This document shows positions 16,294 through 27,745 of a DNA stretch of 64,000 bases, in pieces. The DNA comes from a bacterium (GTDB taxonomy: Bacteria > Myxococcota_A > Bradymonadia > UBA7976 > UBA1532). The notes under the pieces are model-generated. The model was given only the letters and a program-made list of their open reading frames with translations. It searched no databases and was not told the origin of the DNA. Both the position numbers and the translations under genes were made by a program. The stretch covers positions 1 to 64,000 of the forward strand of contig JAUHYW010000001.1 of the NCBI GenBank assembly GCA_030426085.1, in the 5' to 3' direction. The stretch's first letter is position 1, and the number at the start of each line of letters is the position of its first letter.

Positions 16294-17403
16294 ATGGCCG
16301 ATCGCCTCGACCTCGACCGATACACCGTCACCGGGACGCCCCGCGAGATGGGGCGCCAGCTCGGCGAGGCGCTGAAGTCCCGAATCCACGCCTTCATGAA
16401 CGTGCGCTTCGACTACTTCGCCCGGTACACCGCCGAGCGGGGGTCCGACTTCGCTCAGGACCGCATCATGGACATCGGGCGGCAGAGCATGGCCCTCGCC
16501 GCCGGGTGGGATCCGGCGGGCCACGCCGAGCACCTGGGCATCGCCGAGGGGGCCGGGCTCGACCCGGTGGTGCTGTACACCGGCGCCAACATGACCGACA
16601 TGCGGGACGTCTTCCTGCTGGCCGGCGAGCCGAAGGCCGAGACCCCGCCGGGCGACGCCGAGGGCTGCACCTCGCTGCTCGTGCCACCGGCGAAGGCGGT
16701 CGACGGCAAGGCGGTCGTCGGCCAGACCTGGGATCTCAACGCGGCCGACGTGGAGTACGTCGTCGCGGTGCACCGCAAGCCGGCGGACGACGTCGAGACG
16801 TGGTCGGTGACCTGCGTCGGCTGCCTGACGCTGATGGGCATGAACGCCCGGGGGCTGGCGGTGGGCACCACCAACATCAAGACCTGGGGCGCGAAGCCCG
16901 GCGTCGGCTACCTGTCGCTGCTGCACCGGGCCATCCGGGCCGACTCGGCGAAGCAGGCCGCGGCGCTGATCGAGGCCGCCCCCCGGGCCGGGGCCCACAC
17001 CTACTGGCTGGCCGACGCCGACGATCAGCTCGAGGTCGAGGCCGCCCCGCACTTCACCGCGCTGCGCGACGCGGGCGCGCTGGGCCCCATCTGCCGCACC
17101 AACCACTGCGTCGATCCGGCGCTGGCGGCCATCCAGGGCGAGCCGACCCACGTCAGCAGCGCGGCCCGCTTCGAGCGGGTCACCCGCTCGCTGGCCGAGG
17201 AGGGGCCCCACTCGATGGAGACGGTGCGCGGCATCTTCAGCGACCGGCGGGACGGGGTGCTGAGCGTCAACCGCTACCCCGAGGACGGGGACTACGCGGC
17301 GACCAACGCGGTCTTCGTGGCGGTGCCGGCCGACGCCGCCGCCTGGGCCTGCCGCGGACCGGCCGACCGGGGCGTGTGGCACCGACTGGCGTTCGACGGG
17401 TGA
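16294..17403 (+). CDS. C45-family peptidase / acyl-CoA:6-aminopenicillanate acyltransferase-like Ntn hydrolase
   Basis: A 369-residue protein of the C45 Ntn-hydrolase family. Its likely nucleophile is Cys125 in DAEGCTSLLVPP, which would be freed by autoproteolysis after Gly124. Family motifs VVGQTWDLN (about 150) and GMNARGLAVGTTNIKT (about 190) follow, plus RTNHC further on. No signal peptide is seen, so it is probably cytoplasmic. Members hydrolyse or transfer acyl-amide bonds on small molecules, and substrate cannot be inferred here. GGGAGCG precedes the ATG. Converges on the candidate immunity gene. Confidence 0.82.
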   Translation: MADRLDLDRYTVTGTPREMGRQLGEALKSRIHAFMNVRFDYFARYTAERGSDFAQDRIMDIGRQSMALAAGWDPAGHAEHLGIAEGAGLDPVVLYTGANMTDMRDVFLLAGEPKAETPPGDAEGCTSLLVPPAKAVDGKAVVGQTWDLNAADVEYVVAVHRKPADDVETWSVTCVGCLTLMGMNARGLAVGTTNIKTWGAKPGVGYLSLLHRAIRADSAKQAAALIEAAPRAGAHTYWLADADDQLEVEAAPHFTALRDAGALGPICRTNHCVDPALAAIQGEPTHVSSAARFERVTRSLAEEGPHSMETVRGIFSDRRDGVLSVNRYPEDGDYAATNAVFVAVPADAAAWACRGPADRGVWHRLAFDG

Positions 17404-17431
17404 CCGTCGCGGGCGCGGAGCCCAGCGCGGT

Positions 17432-18085
17432 TCACCGCCCGCCTGCGGCCTGCTCGGCGGCCAGCACCTGCGCGTGGATCCCGGCGATGACCTTCAGCCG
17501 GGCGTCGACCTCGTCCAGATCGCGCCGGGTCACCGACCCTGTCCCCCGGTTGGCCGGGCTCTCCAAGCGCGCTTCGATCTGCCGCCGCTCGTCTTCGACC
17601 CAAGCCCGCATGACATCGGTGATGTGATCGCCCGCCGTCTTCGCCCGCTGGCCGTCGGCGTGGTCTTCGGGCAGCTCGAAGGCATCCCACCGGCCGGCGA
17701 GCAAGGCATCCCGGTGGTAGCCCACCAGGTGGTCCCCGTGAGCGAAGTCGGCGTCCATCAAGAAGAGCACCGGGACGAAGCCCGCGTCGTGGGCGAACGC
17801 CCGCAGCTCGGGCGGGTGCACGATCGGCTCGTTCACGTCCGGCCCGCCGAACTCGAGCGGACAGATCAACTCCCAGACCAGGTTCGCCGGGTCGAGGCCC
17901 AGGTCCACCTCGATCCAGTCCACCTCGGCGAGGACGTCGAACTCGGGCGGGAAGGCCACCCCATAGCACGCCTCGACCACGTCGCGCGGGCTTGCACCCT
18001 CCTCGAGCAGTGCGCGCGCCCGCCGGGCGGCCGCTTCGGGCGTCAGCCCGGCGCCGAGGTATGTCCGGTCGCTGCTGTCGCTCAT
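17432..18085 (-). CDS. Unknown acidic protein, candidate immunity protein of the giant effector
   Basis: A 217-residue soluble, acidic protein. I do not recognise it with certainty. The middle part (YGVAFPPEFDVLAE... then EFGGPDVNEPIVHPPELRAF) has some flavour of SMI1/KNR4 (SUKH) immunity proteins, but the match is weak. The C-terminal third is a helical, charged stretch. It starts 20 bp after the stop of the 1,780-residue effector-like gene on the same strand, the classic position of an immunity gene in polymorphic toxin loci. That position is the main reason for the suggestion. Confidence 0.6.
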   Translation of the reverse strand: MSDSSDRTYLGAGLTPEAAARRARALLEEGASPRDVVEACYGVAFPPEFDVLAEVDWIEVDLGLDPANLVWELICPLEFGGPDVNEPIVHPPELRAFAHDAGFVPVLFLMDADFAHGDHLVGYHRDALLAGRWDAFELPEDHADGQRAKTAGDHITDVMRAWVEDERRQIEARLESPANRGTGSVTRRDLDEVDARLKVIAGIHAQVLAAEQAAGGR

Positions 18086-18105
18086 CGGTGATTCACATCC
18101 TCTCG

Positions 18106-21100
18106 TCAGTTGCTCTCTTCGGCGCCGATCTCGCCGAGCAGGCGGTGGATCTCGGCCCAGGTCGACTTCAGCTCCCTGGCCGTCATCGCGAGGATGATCT
18201 GCCGGGTGATCTTGCGGAGTTGCCGCAGCGCCTTCTTGCGCCGGGCGGCGGCGGCCGGATCCTTCCTCGCCGCCTTGTCGACGTTCTTCATCTGGCTCTT
18301 GTGGGTCGCGTCGAGCTGGGCCAGCATCGCCTTCCGCGTCGCCTTGCGCGACCCGGGGGCGTCGCTCAGCGCCTTGCCCGTCTCGTGGACCTGACCGAAG
18401 TAGCCCTTCGACTTCTTGGTGGTCCAGTTCTTGTCCGGGCTGGTGTCCATCTGGCTGCGCTCGTTGGCCAGATTGCGCGGGTTGGCGAAGTTCTGCGACT
18501 GCCGCTCGATGGCACTGTAGGGGTGCTCACCCTGTGCCGTGAGCGCCTTGACCTCGTCCGAACCGACGCTCAACCCGCGCGCCGGGTCTTTGGGCTCGGG
18601 CGACGTGGTCACCCGGGTCGACGGGGCGTGATGCGTCGTGGGAGTCTGACCCAGCGCCGCCTGGGAGTTGACCTTGGCGGTGCGACCCTCCGAGGCGCCG
18701 ACCCCGTACAATCCCTTGCCCTGGTTCAACCGGGCGTCGTCGAACACCCCCCCGCCGTGCTTCTTGTCGGTCGCCTTGACGAGCATGTTGGGCTCGGTCG
18801 GGTAGAGCAGCTCGGGGTGGATCTTGCCCACCGCCGCCCGCACCGCGGCGTCGATGGCGTTCGCCAGCTCGGTGAGCTGTTGCTTGCGTGAGCCCGCCTC
18901 GGGCCCCCAGTCGAAGCCCTCGAAGGTGTAGCCCCCGATGGTGAAGAGCGGGTGCACCTTCATCTGAGACAGGACCTGGTCGTATTCGGCGAGCAGCCCC
19001 CGCCCACCCCGCGTCTGGAGCGAGCCATCGTCGTCCTGGCTCACGATGTGGACCGGGTCGAAGCCGCTGCTCGAGAGGCCGTCGACGAGCCTGCGGGTGT
19101 GACCCGAGGTGAGCACCGTGTCCCGGAAGACGCCGTAGGGCAGCTTGCTGCCGGCCTTCCATCCCTTCGGTTGCTCGACCGCGGCCAGCGCCTTCTTGCG
19201 CTCGTCGCCCTTGAGCTTCTGGTACTCGGCGCGCACCTTGGCCAAGGTCGTTGGCTGGCCGTCGTCGGTCCAGGTCGGCTCCCACAGGAAGCCGAAGATT
19301 GCCATGCTCATGCGCTTGACCGGCATCACCCGCCCGGTCGCCTGCTGGATCGCCTGGCGCGACTTCTTCGTCTTCTGGGCGTCGATGCTCTTGAAGACGT
19401 TGACCCCGGCCGCAACGGCGGTGCGGGCGGGCCCCAACTCGCGGTCGCCCCCGGCCCACGCATCGACCCCGTAGCGCCGTGCGAGGCCACCCTTGACCGC
19501 GTTGGGCATGGTCGTGATGTTGACCACGAAGCCGGGGATCTGCTCCTGCTTGCTGGCCATCGGGATCTTGTTGCGGCGGGTCATCGTGCGGGCCTTGCCG
19601 GTCGACGTGACCGGCACCTGCCCCGTCGGCTGAGCGATCTTGAAGCGCTTGGCGAAGCTGTCGGCGTCGAGCGGGACCTCCTTCGTCTGCTCCTGGGTGT
19701 TGGGGGCGATGCGCACGGTGGTGCGCATCTTCTTGTCCTTCTCCACGCCCGAGAACGGCTCGATTTCGACGGTGAGGCGCAGCCCGCGGACCCGCTTGTC
19801 GAGGCGGGCCTGCCCCTTCTTGCGCAGTCGCTCGGCGGCCTTCTTCTTGCCCTGATACTCCGCCTTCAGATCGCGCGCCTTCTCGTCGTCGGCGGTCAGC
19901 CCGGTGAAGATGCTGGCGATGAGCTGTTTGTTGGACGTCGTCAGGTTCTGCGCAGCCAGCCAGCGACCGCCCTTCTCGTCCTTGGCGACCCACCCCCGGC
20001 CGTCCGATGCGCGGGCGGTCTTGCCCTTCCGGGTCGCGGTCGCCCGTACGGTCCACGAGTCGCCCTGGATCTGCGCGTCGACCTTGATCCGCGCGCCGCC
20101 CCGGGTGCCTTCGACCTGACGCAGAGTCTTCTCGACTTCGGCCTGCTTCGCCACCCGCTTGCCGGTCTTCGCCTTGGCTCTCTTCCACCCCTTGCGGGCC
20201 GCCTTCTTCGCCTCGCGGCGGGCGGCGGCCATGTCTCTGCTCTTGTCCTTCTTCTTGCCTTTGCCGCCCTTGTGACCGGCTTTGCTCTTGCCTTTGCCTT
20301 TGCCTTTGCCCCGCAGCTTCTTGCCCAGCTTCTTCGCGATGCCCTTGAGCTTCTTGCCGATGGCCCGGGCCGCCTTGCGGATCTTCTTGAGCAGCCAGTT
20401 GCTGACGAAGTCGAGCAGCACGATCGCCGCCGCCGCGAGCGCCTTGGCGAAGGCCGGCCCGGCGTTGCCGCCCTTGACCAGCTTGAGGAAGGCCATGAAC
20501 GCCGCGAAGGCGGCGATGATGCGGCTGACGGTGCCCCACGCCGCTTGCAGGCCCTCGATGATCGCGATCACCGCCCCCGCGGCGGGCACGATCATCGCCA
20601 CCAGCTTCTCGACGAGGATGGTGATCAGCGCGATGGGGATGGCCGCCTTGAGGCCCTCCCAGGCGGTCTTCGAGATGCGGGCCATGTCGAAGCCGCCGGC
20701 GATCAGCGTCTTGATGACGAGGCCGCCGATGCCGAGGACCTCCATCAGCTTCGACTCGAACCAGGCCTTGGCGGCGTCCTTGAAGGCGGCCCAGAGGTGG
20801 TTCTTGATGCCATCGACGACGGCGGCGCCCAGGTTGGTGACCCACGCCCCGGGGCCGGCGGCGACGTGCTTGATGAGCACGGCGAACGCGAGCACGCCGT
20901 TGATGAAGCCTTCGGCGCTCTTGATGGCGCCCTGCACCATGGCGTTGACGCCGTCGACGATGAAGTGCAGCCCCTTCTCGAGCAGCCCCAGCGCGGCGTC
21001 GAGGCCCTTGCCCAGCGTATCGAGCGCGCTCTGGACCTTCTGGTTGAGCTTCTTGGCGGCGGCGTTGACCGCGGCGGTGGCCTTCTCGACCCGATCCTGC

Positions 21101-23448
21101 ACCGCCTTGCGGAAGCGATCGCGCAGCGCGGGGAAGCCGGCGAGCAGGCGGTCGCCGATGGCCACGAGCGCCTTGCCCACGAGCTGGATGGCACCCACGA
21201 TGGCTTTGCGGGCGGCCTCGATGGCTGCGGCGGCGAGCTTCTTCGCCTTGTCGATGGCCGACTTGACCAGCTTGCGCGCCTTGTCGATCGCCGCGCTGAT
21301 GCCTTTCTTGATCGTGTTGAAGAAGGACTTGGCCTTGGAGGCCAGCCAGCCGAAGAAGCCGCCCGACTCCTTCTTGCTCTTCTTCTTGAGCCGGGCGGCC
21401 TCGTCCTGGCCGGCCTGCCGGGCGCGGGTGGCCTGCTTCTGGCCCTCGTCGTGGGCCTTCCGGGCGTCCTGCTCGCCCTTCTTCTGGTGCCGCTCGACCG
21501 TCTTCAGGCCCTCGGAGACCTTGGCGTCGGCCTGCTTGCGGGCGTCGGCGGTCTGCTGGTCGACCTCGGCCTTCCACTTGCCGCGCAGCGCGGTGACCTC
21601 GGTCTGCGCGGCCGACTTCTCCCGGGCCTGCTCGGCGGCGGCGTCCTGTTCGAGCGTCGCGATGGCTTTGTCGGCCTCGGCCCGGCGGGCCTTGTCGGTC
21701 TGGGCGTGCTTCTGCCGCTCGGCGGCCATCTCGCCCTGTGCCTTGGTGAGCGCGGCGTCGATCTTCGCGCCCTCCCGCTTGCCGGCGATGATGCCGATGG
21801 CCTCGGCCTGCTCGGGGCCGGGCAGCGAGGGGGGCGCCTTCGGCTGGACCGCTTGGCCCGCGGGCACGGCGGCGGTGACGGTCTGCGGGGGCTCGGTGAC
21901 CGTGATCGCGCCCTCACCCAGCGGCCGGCGGGTCTCCCGGCGGGCGGCGACCGCGGCGGTGTTCACCCGTTGATCCATCGCGGCCCGCGAGCGGCGGGCC
22001 TGGGCCGGATCGGCGCTGCCGGCGGCGGGCATCGTCGGCGGCGGGCCGGGATCGGCGGGGGTCGAGGGGTCGGCGGTGGGCAGATTGTCGATGGACGCGG
22101 CCATCGCCCGGGTGTCGGCCTCGGAGAGCTGGCCGCTCTCGCTGCCCTGCACCGTCGGGGTCTGCGCCCGGTCGGCGGGGGTGTCGCCGGTCGGCTCGGG
22201 GGTCGGCGTCGGCGGGGGCGTCGGCACGTCGGGGCCGGTCTCGGCGGCGGCGGCCGGCGGGCGGGCGTCGGGGCCGGCGGGCGCGGGCTTCGGGGCGACG
22301 CCGCCGCCCGCCGTGCCGCGAGTGGGCGGCGCCTCGGCGAGCGCGGCGCGCTTGTCGGCGACGTCTGTGCCCACCGCCGCGCCGAGGCCGGCCAGCGCCG
22401 GGGCGAGCTTGTCGGGTCGGACGCCGACGAGCTGCGCCGCGCCGGCCTCGGGGGTGCCGCCGGAGACGTCGGGCGCGGGGGCCTCGGGCTGGGGGCTGAT
22501 CGCCGCGCCGCCGCCACCCCCGCCGCCGAGGCTCGGCTCGGGCACGTCGGCGCCGATGGCGTCCATCTCGGCGGCGAGGTCTTCGTCGTCGGCTTCGTCG
22601 TCTTCGTCTCCGTCGGCGCCGTCGGTCGCCGGGTCCTCGGTGGGGGTGTCGCTGGCGGGCATCGGGGCCTCGCCGCCGCCCCCTCCGCCGCCGCCGCTGC
22701 TGCTCGAGGCGGTCTGTCCGCCGGACGCGCCCTGTCCGCCGGCGTGCTCGGCGGCGGCGTCTGCGGCCGGCTCGGGCGCTGGTGCGGGCTCGGCGGCGGG
22801 CTCGGGCTCGGCGGCGGTCTCGGGATCGGCGGCGGGCTCGACATCCGATGCGGGCTCGCCCTCTGCGTCCGCCCCGGCGTCGGGCTCGGCGGCCTCGGAT
22901 TCGCTGGCGTCGGTCTCGGTGGCCTCGGCCTCTGCGTCGGCCCCGACCCCGGCCTCGGCGCCGGCCGTCTCGGCGCCGGCTGGCCCTGCCGCCTCGGGCG
23001 CGGGTCCCGGCGCGTCGGCCTGCTCGGGTTCGGGGGCCGCGCCGGTGGCCCGCGCCGGGTCGGCCCGCTCACCCGCCGACGGGGTGTCGGCGCTCGGCCC
23101 TGCCGCGTCGGCTCGCTCGCTCTCCGGCGCAGCGTCGGGCCGCGTCCCCCGAAGCGCGGCGTCCGTCGGCCGCGCGGCGTCGCCCCGGTCCCCGGCGGGT
23201 GGGGTGTCGGGATCGCTTCTGTCGGCGGTGGGTGCCCGGTCGTCGGTGGGCCCGGTGATCGGATCGGTCGGCGGCTCGGCTCGCTCGTCGGTGTCGCGCG
23301 CGGCGTCCCCGCCGCCGATGGGCGCGCGCTCGGCGCCGGACGCGGCGGGGCCGAACCGAGCGAGCGCCACCCCCGGCGCGTCGCTCGCTGCATCGCGCCC
23401 GATGGGTGATGGCATCGAGAGGACGCCCGACGCCAGAGCCATTCTCAT
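18106..23448 (-). CDS. Giant mosaic effector-like protein (eCIS/polymorphic-toxin-associated architecture)
   Basis: About 1,780 residues. Parts: 1-480, disordered, Ala/Pro/Asp/Glu-rich with poly-Gly runs; 550-700, charged coiled coil; 700-1040, amphipathic helices with hydrophobic stretches ([20 protein letters not shown], about 936-966); 1040-1075, Lys/Gly-rich hinge ([20 protein letters not shown]); 1100-1780, globular C-terminal region with an acidic VSQDDDGSL motif (about 1469). The middle module resembles large proteins linked to extracellular contractile injection systems (often DUF4157-bearing), from memory; no HExxH core is seen. No signal peptide. Start uncertain: the frame is open past 24200, but uppP ends at 23792 and a promoter lies at 23714-23742, favouring ATG 23448 or GTG 23601. 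Confidence 0.7.
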   Translation of the reverse strand: MRMALASGVLSMPSPIGRDAASDAPGVALARFGPAASGAERAPIGGGDAARDTDERAEPPTDPITGPTDDRAPTADRSDPDTPPAGDRGDAARPTDAALRGTRPDAAPESERADAAGPSADTPSAGERADPARATGAAPEPEQADAPGPAPEAAGPAGAETAGAEAGVGADAEAEATETDASESEAAEPDAGADAEGEPASDVEPAADPETAAEPEPAAEPAPAPEPAADAAAEHAGGQGASGGQTASSSSGGGGGGGGEAPMPASDTPTEDPATDGADGDEDDEADDEDLAAEMDAIGADVPEPSLGGGGGGGAAISPQPEAPAPDVSGGTPEAGAAQLVGVRPDKLAPALAGLGAAVGTDVADKRAALAEAPPTRGTAGGGVAPKPAPAGPDARPPAAAAETGPDVPTPPPTPTPEPTGDTPADRAQTPTVQGSESGQLSEADTRAMAASIDNLPTADPSTPADPGPPPTMPAAGSADPAQARRSRAAMDQRVNTAAVAARRETRRPLGEGAITVTEPPQTVTAAVPAGQAVQPKAPPSLPGPEQAEAIGIIAGKREGAKIDAALTKAQGEMAAERQKHAQTDKARRAEADKAIATLEQDAAAEQAREKSAAQTEVTALRGKWKAEVDQQTADARKQADAKVSEGLKTVERHQKKGEQDARKAHDEGQKQATRARQAGQDEAARLKKKSKKESGGFFGWLASKAKSFFNTIKKGISAAIDKARKLVKSAIDKAKKLAAAAIEAARKAIVGAIQLVGKALVAIGDRLLAGFPALRDRFRKAVQDRVEKATAAVNAAAKKLNQKVQSALDTLGKGLDAALGLLEKGLHFIVDGVNAMVQGAIKSAEGFINGVLAFAVLIKHVAAGPGAWVTNLGAAVVDGIKNHLWAAFKDAAKAWFESKLMEVLGIGGLVIKTLIAGGFDMARISKTAWEGLKAAIPIALITILVEKLVAMIVPAAGAVIAIIEGLQAAWGTVSRIIAAFAAFMAFLKLVKGGNAGPAFAKALAAAAIVLLDFVSNWLLKKIRKAARAIGKKLKGIAKKLGKKLRGKGKGKGKSKAGHKGGKGKKKDKSRDMAAARREAKKAARKGWKRAKAKTGKRVAKQAEVEKTLRQVEGTRGGARIKVDAQIQGDSWTVRATATRKGKTARASDGRGWVAKDEKGGRWLAAQNLTTSNKQLIASIFTGLTADDEKARDLKAEYQGKKKAAERLRKKGQARLDKRVRGLRLTVEIEPFSGVEKDKKMRTTVRIAPNTQEQTKEVPLDADSFAKRFKIAQPTGQVPVTSTGKARTMTRRNKIPMASKQEQIPGFVVNITTMPNAVKGGLARRYGVDAWAGGDRELGPARTAVAAGVNVFKSIDAQKTKKSRQAIQQATGRVMPVKRMSMAIFGFLWEPTWTDDGQPTTLAKVRAEYQKLKGDERKKALAAVEQPKGWKAGSKLPYGVFRDTVLTSGHTRRLVDGLSSSGFDPVHIVSQDDDGSLQTRGGRGLLAEYDQVLSQMKVHPLFTIGGYTFEGFDWGPEAGSRKQQLTELANAIDAAVRAAVGKIHPELLYPTEPNMLVKATDKKHGGGVFDDARLNQGKGLYGVGASEGRTAKVNSQAALGQTPTTHHAPSTRVTTSPEPKDPARGLSVGSDEVKALTAQGEHPYSAIERQSQNFANPRNLANERSQMDTSPDKNWTTKKSKGYFGQVHETGKALSDAPGSRKATRKAMLAQLDATHKSQMKNVDKAARKDPAAAARRKKALRQLRKITRQIILAMTARELKSTWAEIHRLLGEIGAEESN

Positions 23449-23791
23449 CTCGCCAGCTTGTCGCTTCTGCCCCCGCCGGGCCGCCCGGCGGCGCTCCAGG
23501 TCGGGGGATCGACCCTCGTCCTCCGGCGTCGGTTCCGGCCGGCGTATCGCCCGATCGGCGTCGACGCTTCGCCCGTGCGTCCGCTCGGAGGCCTCGATCA
23601 CCGCGCCGTCGTCTGCGCCGGGCGCCGATACGGGGCGGGCGCGGGCTCCGGGTCGGGGTATCCGGTGGGCGTGAGCGATGACATGGCGCGCCGCAGCGGT
23701 TGTTCTGATGCCACGATAGCGAGGCGGAATGCCCCAGGCAAATGGATCTACGGGCGGGGGTGTCATCCGGCCGGTCGTCCGCTTTCGGACT
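23449..23791. other. 343-bp region between uppP and the giant gene
   Basis: The giant gene's frame stays open through it, with a GTG at 23601 and an ATG at 23766, but none of the three possible starts has a good ribosome site. It holds the candidate promoter at 23714-23742. Part of it may be the 5' end of the coding sequence. Confidence 0.4.
23714..23742 (-). promoter_or_regulatory. Candidate sigma-70-like promoter of the giant effector gene
   Basis: Minus strand: TTGCCT (23742-23737), 17 bases, TATCGT (23719-23714). It lies after the uppP stop and before both plausible starts (GTG 23601, ATG 23448). If it is used, translation cannot begin at the earlier ATG 23766. Locally the G+C is lower than in the flanking genes. 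Confidence 0.45.
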
Positions 23792-24607
23792 TCAGGCCAG
23801 CCACACCAGCCCGCCGATGCCCACCGCGAGGCAGTACCAGCCGAAGTGGGCGAACCAGCCCTGCCGGACCAGCCGCAGCAGCAGCACCAGCGCGGCGATG
23901 CCCACCACGAAGGCGACCAGCGCGCCCACGCCGAGGGCCACCAGCGCCTCGCCGGTCGGGGGGGCGGCGGCCAGATCGCGGGCCTTGAGCAGCGTGGCGC
24001 CGAGGATGACCGGCAGCGAGAGAAGGAAGCTGTAGCGGGCGGCCAGATCGCGGTCGATGCCCAGGAAGAGCGCCATGGCGATGGTCGAGCCCGAGCGGCT
24101 GACGCCGGGCAGGATGGCCACCGCCTGGGCCGCGCCGACGAGCAGCGAGCGGCCGGGGGTGACCTCGTGCGCTCCGGGGCGGGCGAGCTTGGTGGCGAGC
24201 AGGACGAGGCCGGTGCCGATGAGCGCCACGCAGACCCCGGCGACGCTGTCGAACGCCGCCTCGAGCTGGTCCTTGAACGCCAGCCCCACGACACCCGCGG
24301 GGATGCAGCCGAGCGCGATGGCGGCCGAGAGCCGCAGGTCGGGGTCGTCGCGCCACCGCTCGCCGAAGCGGGACGGGGCGGCCAGCGCGCCGATGGTCGC
24401 CCGCAGCAGCCGGCGGATCTCGGCCCGGAAGACGACGACGACGCTGAGCAGGGTGCCGAAGTGCACCGCCACCTCGAACGCCGCCCCGCCGTCGCCGTGG
24501 GCCCCGAGCAGCGCCTGACCCAGCACGAGGTGCCCGCTCGACGAGACCGGCAGGAACTCGGTGAGGGCCTGCACCAGCCCCAGGACGGCGGCGGTCAGCG
24601 GATCCAC
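23792..24607 (-). CDS. uppP: Undecaprenyl-diphosphatase (UppP/BacA)
   Basis: A 271-residue polytopic membrane protein, standard BacA length. It carries the signature [17 protein letters not shown] near the N-terminus (catalytic Glu and SSSGH) and the second active-site motif [18 protein letters not shown] (about residue 165-180). It dephosphorylates undecaprenyl diphosphate at the cytoplasmic membrane to recycle the lipid carrier for peptidoglycan and polysaccharide synthesis, and often gives bacitracin tolerance. Start is GTG 24607 with GGGAG upstream. A 9-bp-arm inverted repeat and a GATGSCATC motif lie in its short upstream region (24627-24661). Confidence 0.95.
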   Translation of the reverse strand: MDPLTAAVLGLVQALTEFLPVSSSGHLVLGQALLGAHGDGGAAFEVAVHFGTLLSVVVVFRAEIRRLLRATIGALAAPSRFGERWRDDPDLRLSAAIALGCIPAGVVGLAFKDQLEAAFDSVAGVCVALIGTGLVLLATKLARPGAHEVTPGRSLLVGAAQAVAILPGVSRSGSTIAMALFLGIDRDLAARYSFLLSLPVILGATLLKARDLAAAPPTGEALVALGVGALVAFVVGIAALVLLLRLVRQGWFAHFGWYCLAVGIGGLVWLA

Positions 24608-24626
24608 GGTGACTCCCAGGTGGGTC

Positions 24627-24659
24627 GCATGCCATGGGATGGCATGCGGTCGGATGGCA

Positions 24660-24661
<2 letters not shown>
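24627..24661. repeat. Inverted repeat and three ATGSCAT cores upstream of uppP
   Basis: Perfect arms GCATGCCAT / ATGGCATGC separated by GGG (24627-24647), followed by GATGGCATC at 24653-24661 that overlaps the kinase stop. Three copies of the ATGSCAT core in 32 bases make it a good candidate for a protein-binding site or an mRNA hairpin in the uppP leader. The same core recurs elsewhere in the window. Confidence 0.55.
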
Positions 24662-26123
<1,462 letters not shown>

Positions 26124-26130
26124 GGCGCGC

Positions 26131-26136
26131 AGAGTA
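26131..26136 (-). promoter_or_regulatory. -10 element TACTCT directly before the kinase ATG (leaderless candidate)
   Basis: On the minus strand TACTCT is separated from the kinase ATG (26123) by seven bases, so transcription would start at the ATG. No good -35 is seen (TCGCGC at the right distance). It has the same geometry as the HD-domain gene (10974-10986) and the LpoA-like gene (51030-51043). Confidence 0.35.
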
Positions 26137-26159
26137 CAGCATGCCGGGGTGGGGCGCGA

Positions 26160-26175
26160 CCGCCGCGATCGGCGG
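26160..26175. terminator. Possible hairpin between the M16 pair and the kinase gene
   Basis: CCGCCG-CGAT-CGGCGG, a 6-bp stem with a 4-base loop, just after the M16 lipoprotein stop (leftward transcription). No T-run follows, so intrinsic termination is uncertain. Confidence 0.25.
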
Positions 26176-26215
26176 CCGGGCAGGGCGGCGGCGGGTGTGG
26201 GGCGGGCGGGCCCGG

Positions 26216-27745
26216 CTACTTGCGCTTGCCCGGATCGACCGGGGCGCCCTGGGCGGTGAAGCGCTGGATGGTCAGGCCGAGGCCGTTCATCGTGTGGTGC
26301 AGCTTGTCGTAGTCGCCGGCCACGATGAGCACGAAGTCCCCGGGGTCGGTGTAGGTCTGCGCCGCCGCCTTCGCCGCGGCCAGATCGACCGCCGCCACCT
26401 TGCCCGGCCACTCGCCGTACCACTCGGGCCCGTGCCCGTCGAGCACCAGCGAGGCGAACTGCCCGGCGACGCTGCCCATGTTCTCGAACCGCCCGGGGAA
26501 GCCGAGCAGGTAGCCGCCGACGGCCTGATCCCGCTCCTCCTGGGAGATGGGCTTCTCGCCCCGGATGCCCTTCAGCTCGGCGATCATCTCGTCGAGGCTG
26601 GCCCGGGTGGTGTCGGCCTTGACCTTGGCCGAGAGGGTGTAGAACCCGGCCCGGGCCCAGCGGTTGAAGTAGCCCCGGGCGCCGTAGGTGTAGCCCTTGT
26701 CCTCGCGCAGGTTCAGGTTCAGCCGGCTGGTGAACGCGCCGGCGAGCACCCGGTTGAAGATGGCCGCGGGGAAGTAATCGCCGGCCTCGGCCCCGGGGGC
26801 CCGGCGGATGGCGGCGACGACCGACTGGGCCGAGCCGGGGTAGTCCACCCAGTAGATGGCCCGGGACATCGCCTTGTCGGTCAGCTTGGCCGGGGCGGCG
26901 GTCGGCGCGCCCTGCCAGTCGCCGAACGCGTCGTTCAGCGCCTTCTCGAGCGTGCCCCGGTCGATCGCGCCCACCGCGATCAGGGTCGCGCCCTTCGGCT
27001 GGATGGCCGCGGCGTAGCGGGCTTTGACGTCGGCGAGGGTGATCCCCTCGACCGTGCGCCGCACGCCGTTGGCCGGCATGCCGCCGTAGCCCCCGCCGAA
27101 CAGCACCCGCCGCCCGACGACCGCCGCCCCGTACTGGGGGTCGGCCTCCTGGGTCAGCAGCGACGCCACCGTCTGGTCCTTGCGCCGCTGGAACTCGTCG
27201 GCCGCCAACTTCGGCTGGCGCAGCACGTCCGACAGCAGCGCCAGCGAGGGGGCGAGCTTGTCGGCGAGCAGATCGAGGCGGAAGCTGATGCCGTCGGTGG
27301 CCACGTCGGCCCCGTAGTCGGTCGCCAGCCGCTGGAAGGCTTCGCCGAGGGTCAGCGCGGTGTACTCGCCGGCGCCCTCGTCGAGCAGGTCGACCATCAG
27401 GCTCGTGGCGCCGGCCTTGCCCGCGGGGTCGGTCGAGGCGCCGGTGGGCAGCACCAGCCGCAGCGAGATCAGCGGGGCCTGGGTCTGCTGGAGGTGCCAG
27501 ACGGTGATGCCGTTGGGCATCGTCCAGCTCGTCACCGCCGGGGGGGTCCACTCGGTCTGCGCCCCGGGGGTCGGCAGCGCGCTGCGGTCGGGCGCGGCGA
27601 GGGCCGCCTCCTCGGCGGGGGCGCGCGCGCCGGCCCCGTCGGCCTTCTCGACGGGCGTCTTCGGCGCGGGCGCGCCGCCGCAGCCCAGGCTCAGGGCCAG
27701 GGCGCCGCACAGCAGGCTCGAGGTGATGCGGGTCGGGTCGATCAC
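26216..27745 (-). CDS. M16-family non-catalytic partner, lipoprotein
   Basis: A 509-residue insulinase-fold lipoprotein (Cys22 in LSLGC). In the first M16 half the zinc motif HxxEH is missing: the equivalent region reads ATSLMVDLLDEG. The C-terminal half keeps the substrate-binding REDKGYTYGARGYF motif, so it fits the inactive, substrate-binding partner of a two-subunit M16 protease. Translation begins at GTG 27745, overlapping the catalytic partner's stop by four bases (GTGA), with GGAGG upstream. Tight coupling supports a heterodimer, probably periplasmic or outer-membrane tethered. Confidence 0.88.
   Translation of the reverse strand: MIDPTRITSSLLCGALALSLGCGGAPAPKTPVEKADGAGARAPAEEAALAAPDRSALPTPGAQTEWTPPAVTSWTMPNGITVWHLQQTQAPLISLRLVLPTGASTDPAGKAGATSLMVDLLDEGAGEYTALTLGEAFQRLATDYGADVATDGISFRLDLLADKLAPSLALLSDVLRQPKLAADEFQRRKDQTVASLLTQEADPQYGAAVVGRRVLFGGGYGGMPANGVRRTVEGITLADVKARYAAAIQPKGATLIAVGAIDRGTLEKALNDAFGDWQGAPTAAPAKLTDKAMSRAIYWVDYPGSAQSVVAAIRRAPGAEAGDYFPAAIFNRVLAGAFTSRLNLNLREDKGYTYGARGYFNRWARAGFYTLSAKVKADTTRASLDEMIAELKGIRGEKPISQEERDQAVGGYLLGFPGRFENMGSVAGQFASLVLDGHGPEWYGEWPGKVAAVDLAAAKAAAQTYTDPGDFVLIVAGDYDKLHHTMNGLGLTIQRFTAQGAPVDPGKRK

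Noticed and set aside
18952-23409. A 1,485-codon open frame opposite the giant effector gene
   Set aside because: Leu/Gly/Arg-rich antisense frame produced by the Ala/Pro/Glu/Lys codon bias of the real gene; no motif, start signal or signal peptide.
23766-24294. Upstream extension of the giant gene's frame into uppP
   Set aside because: It overlaps the well-supported uppP coding region in another frame and precedes the likely promoter; the extension is Ser/Arg/Pro-rich noise.
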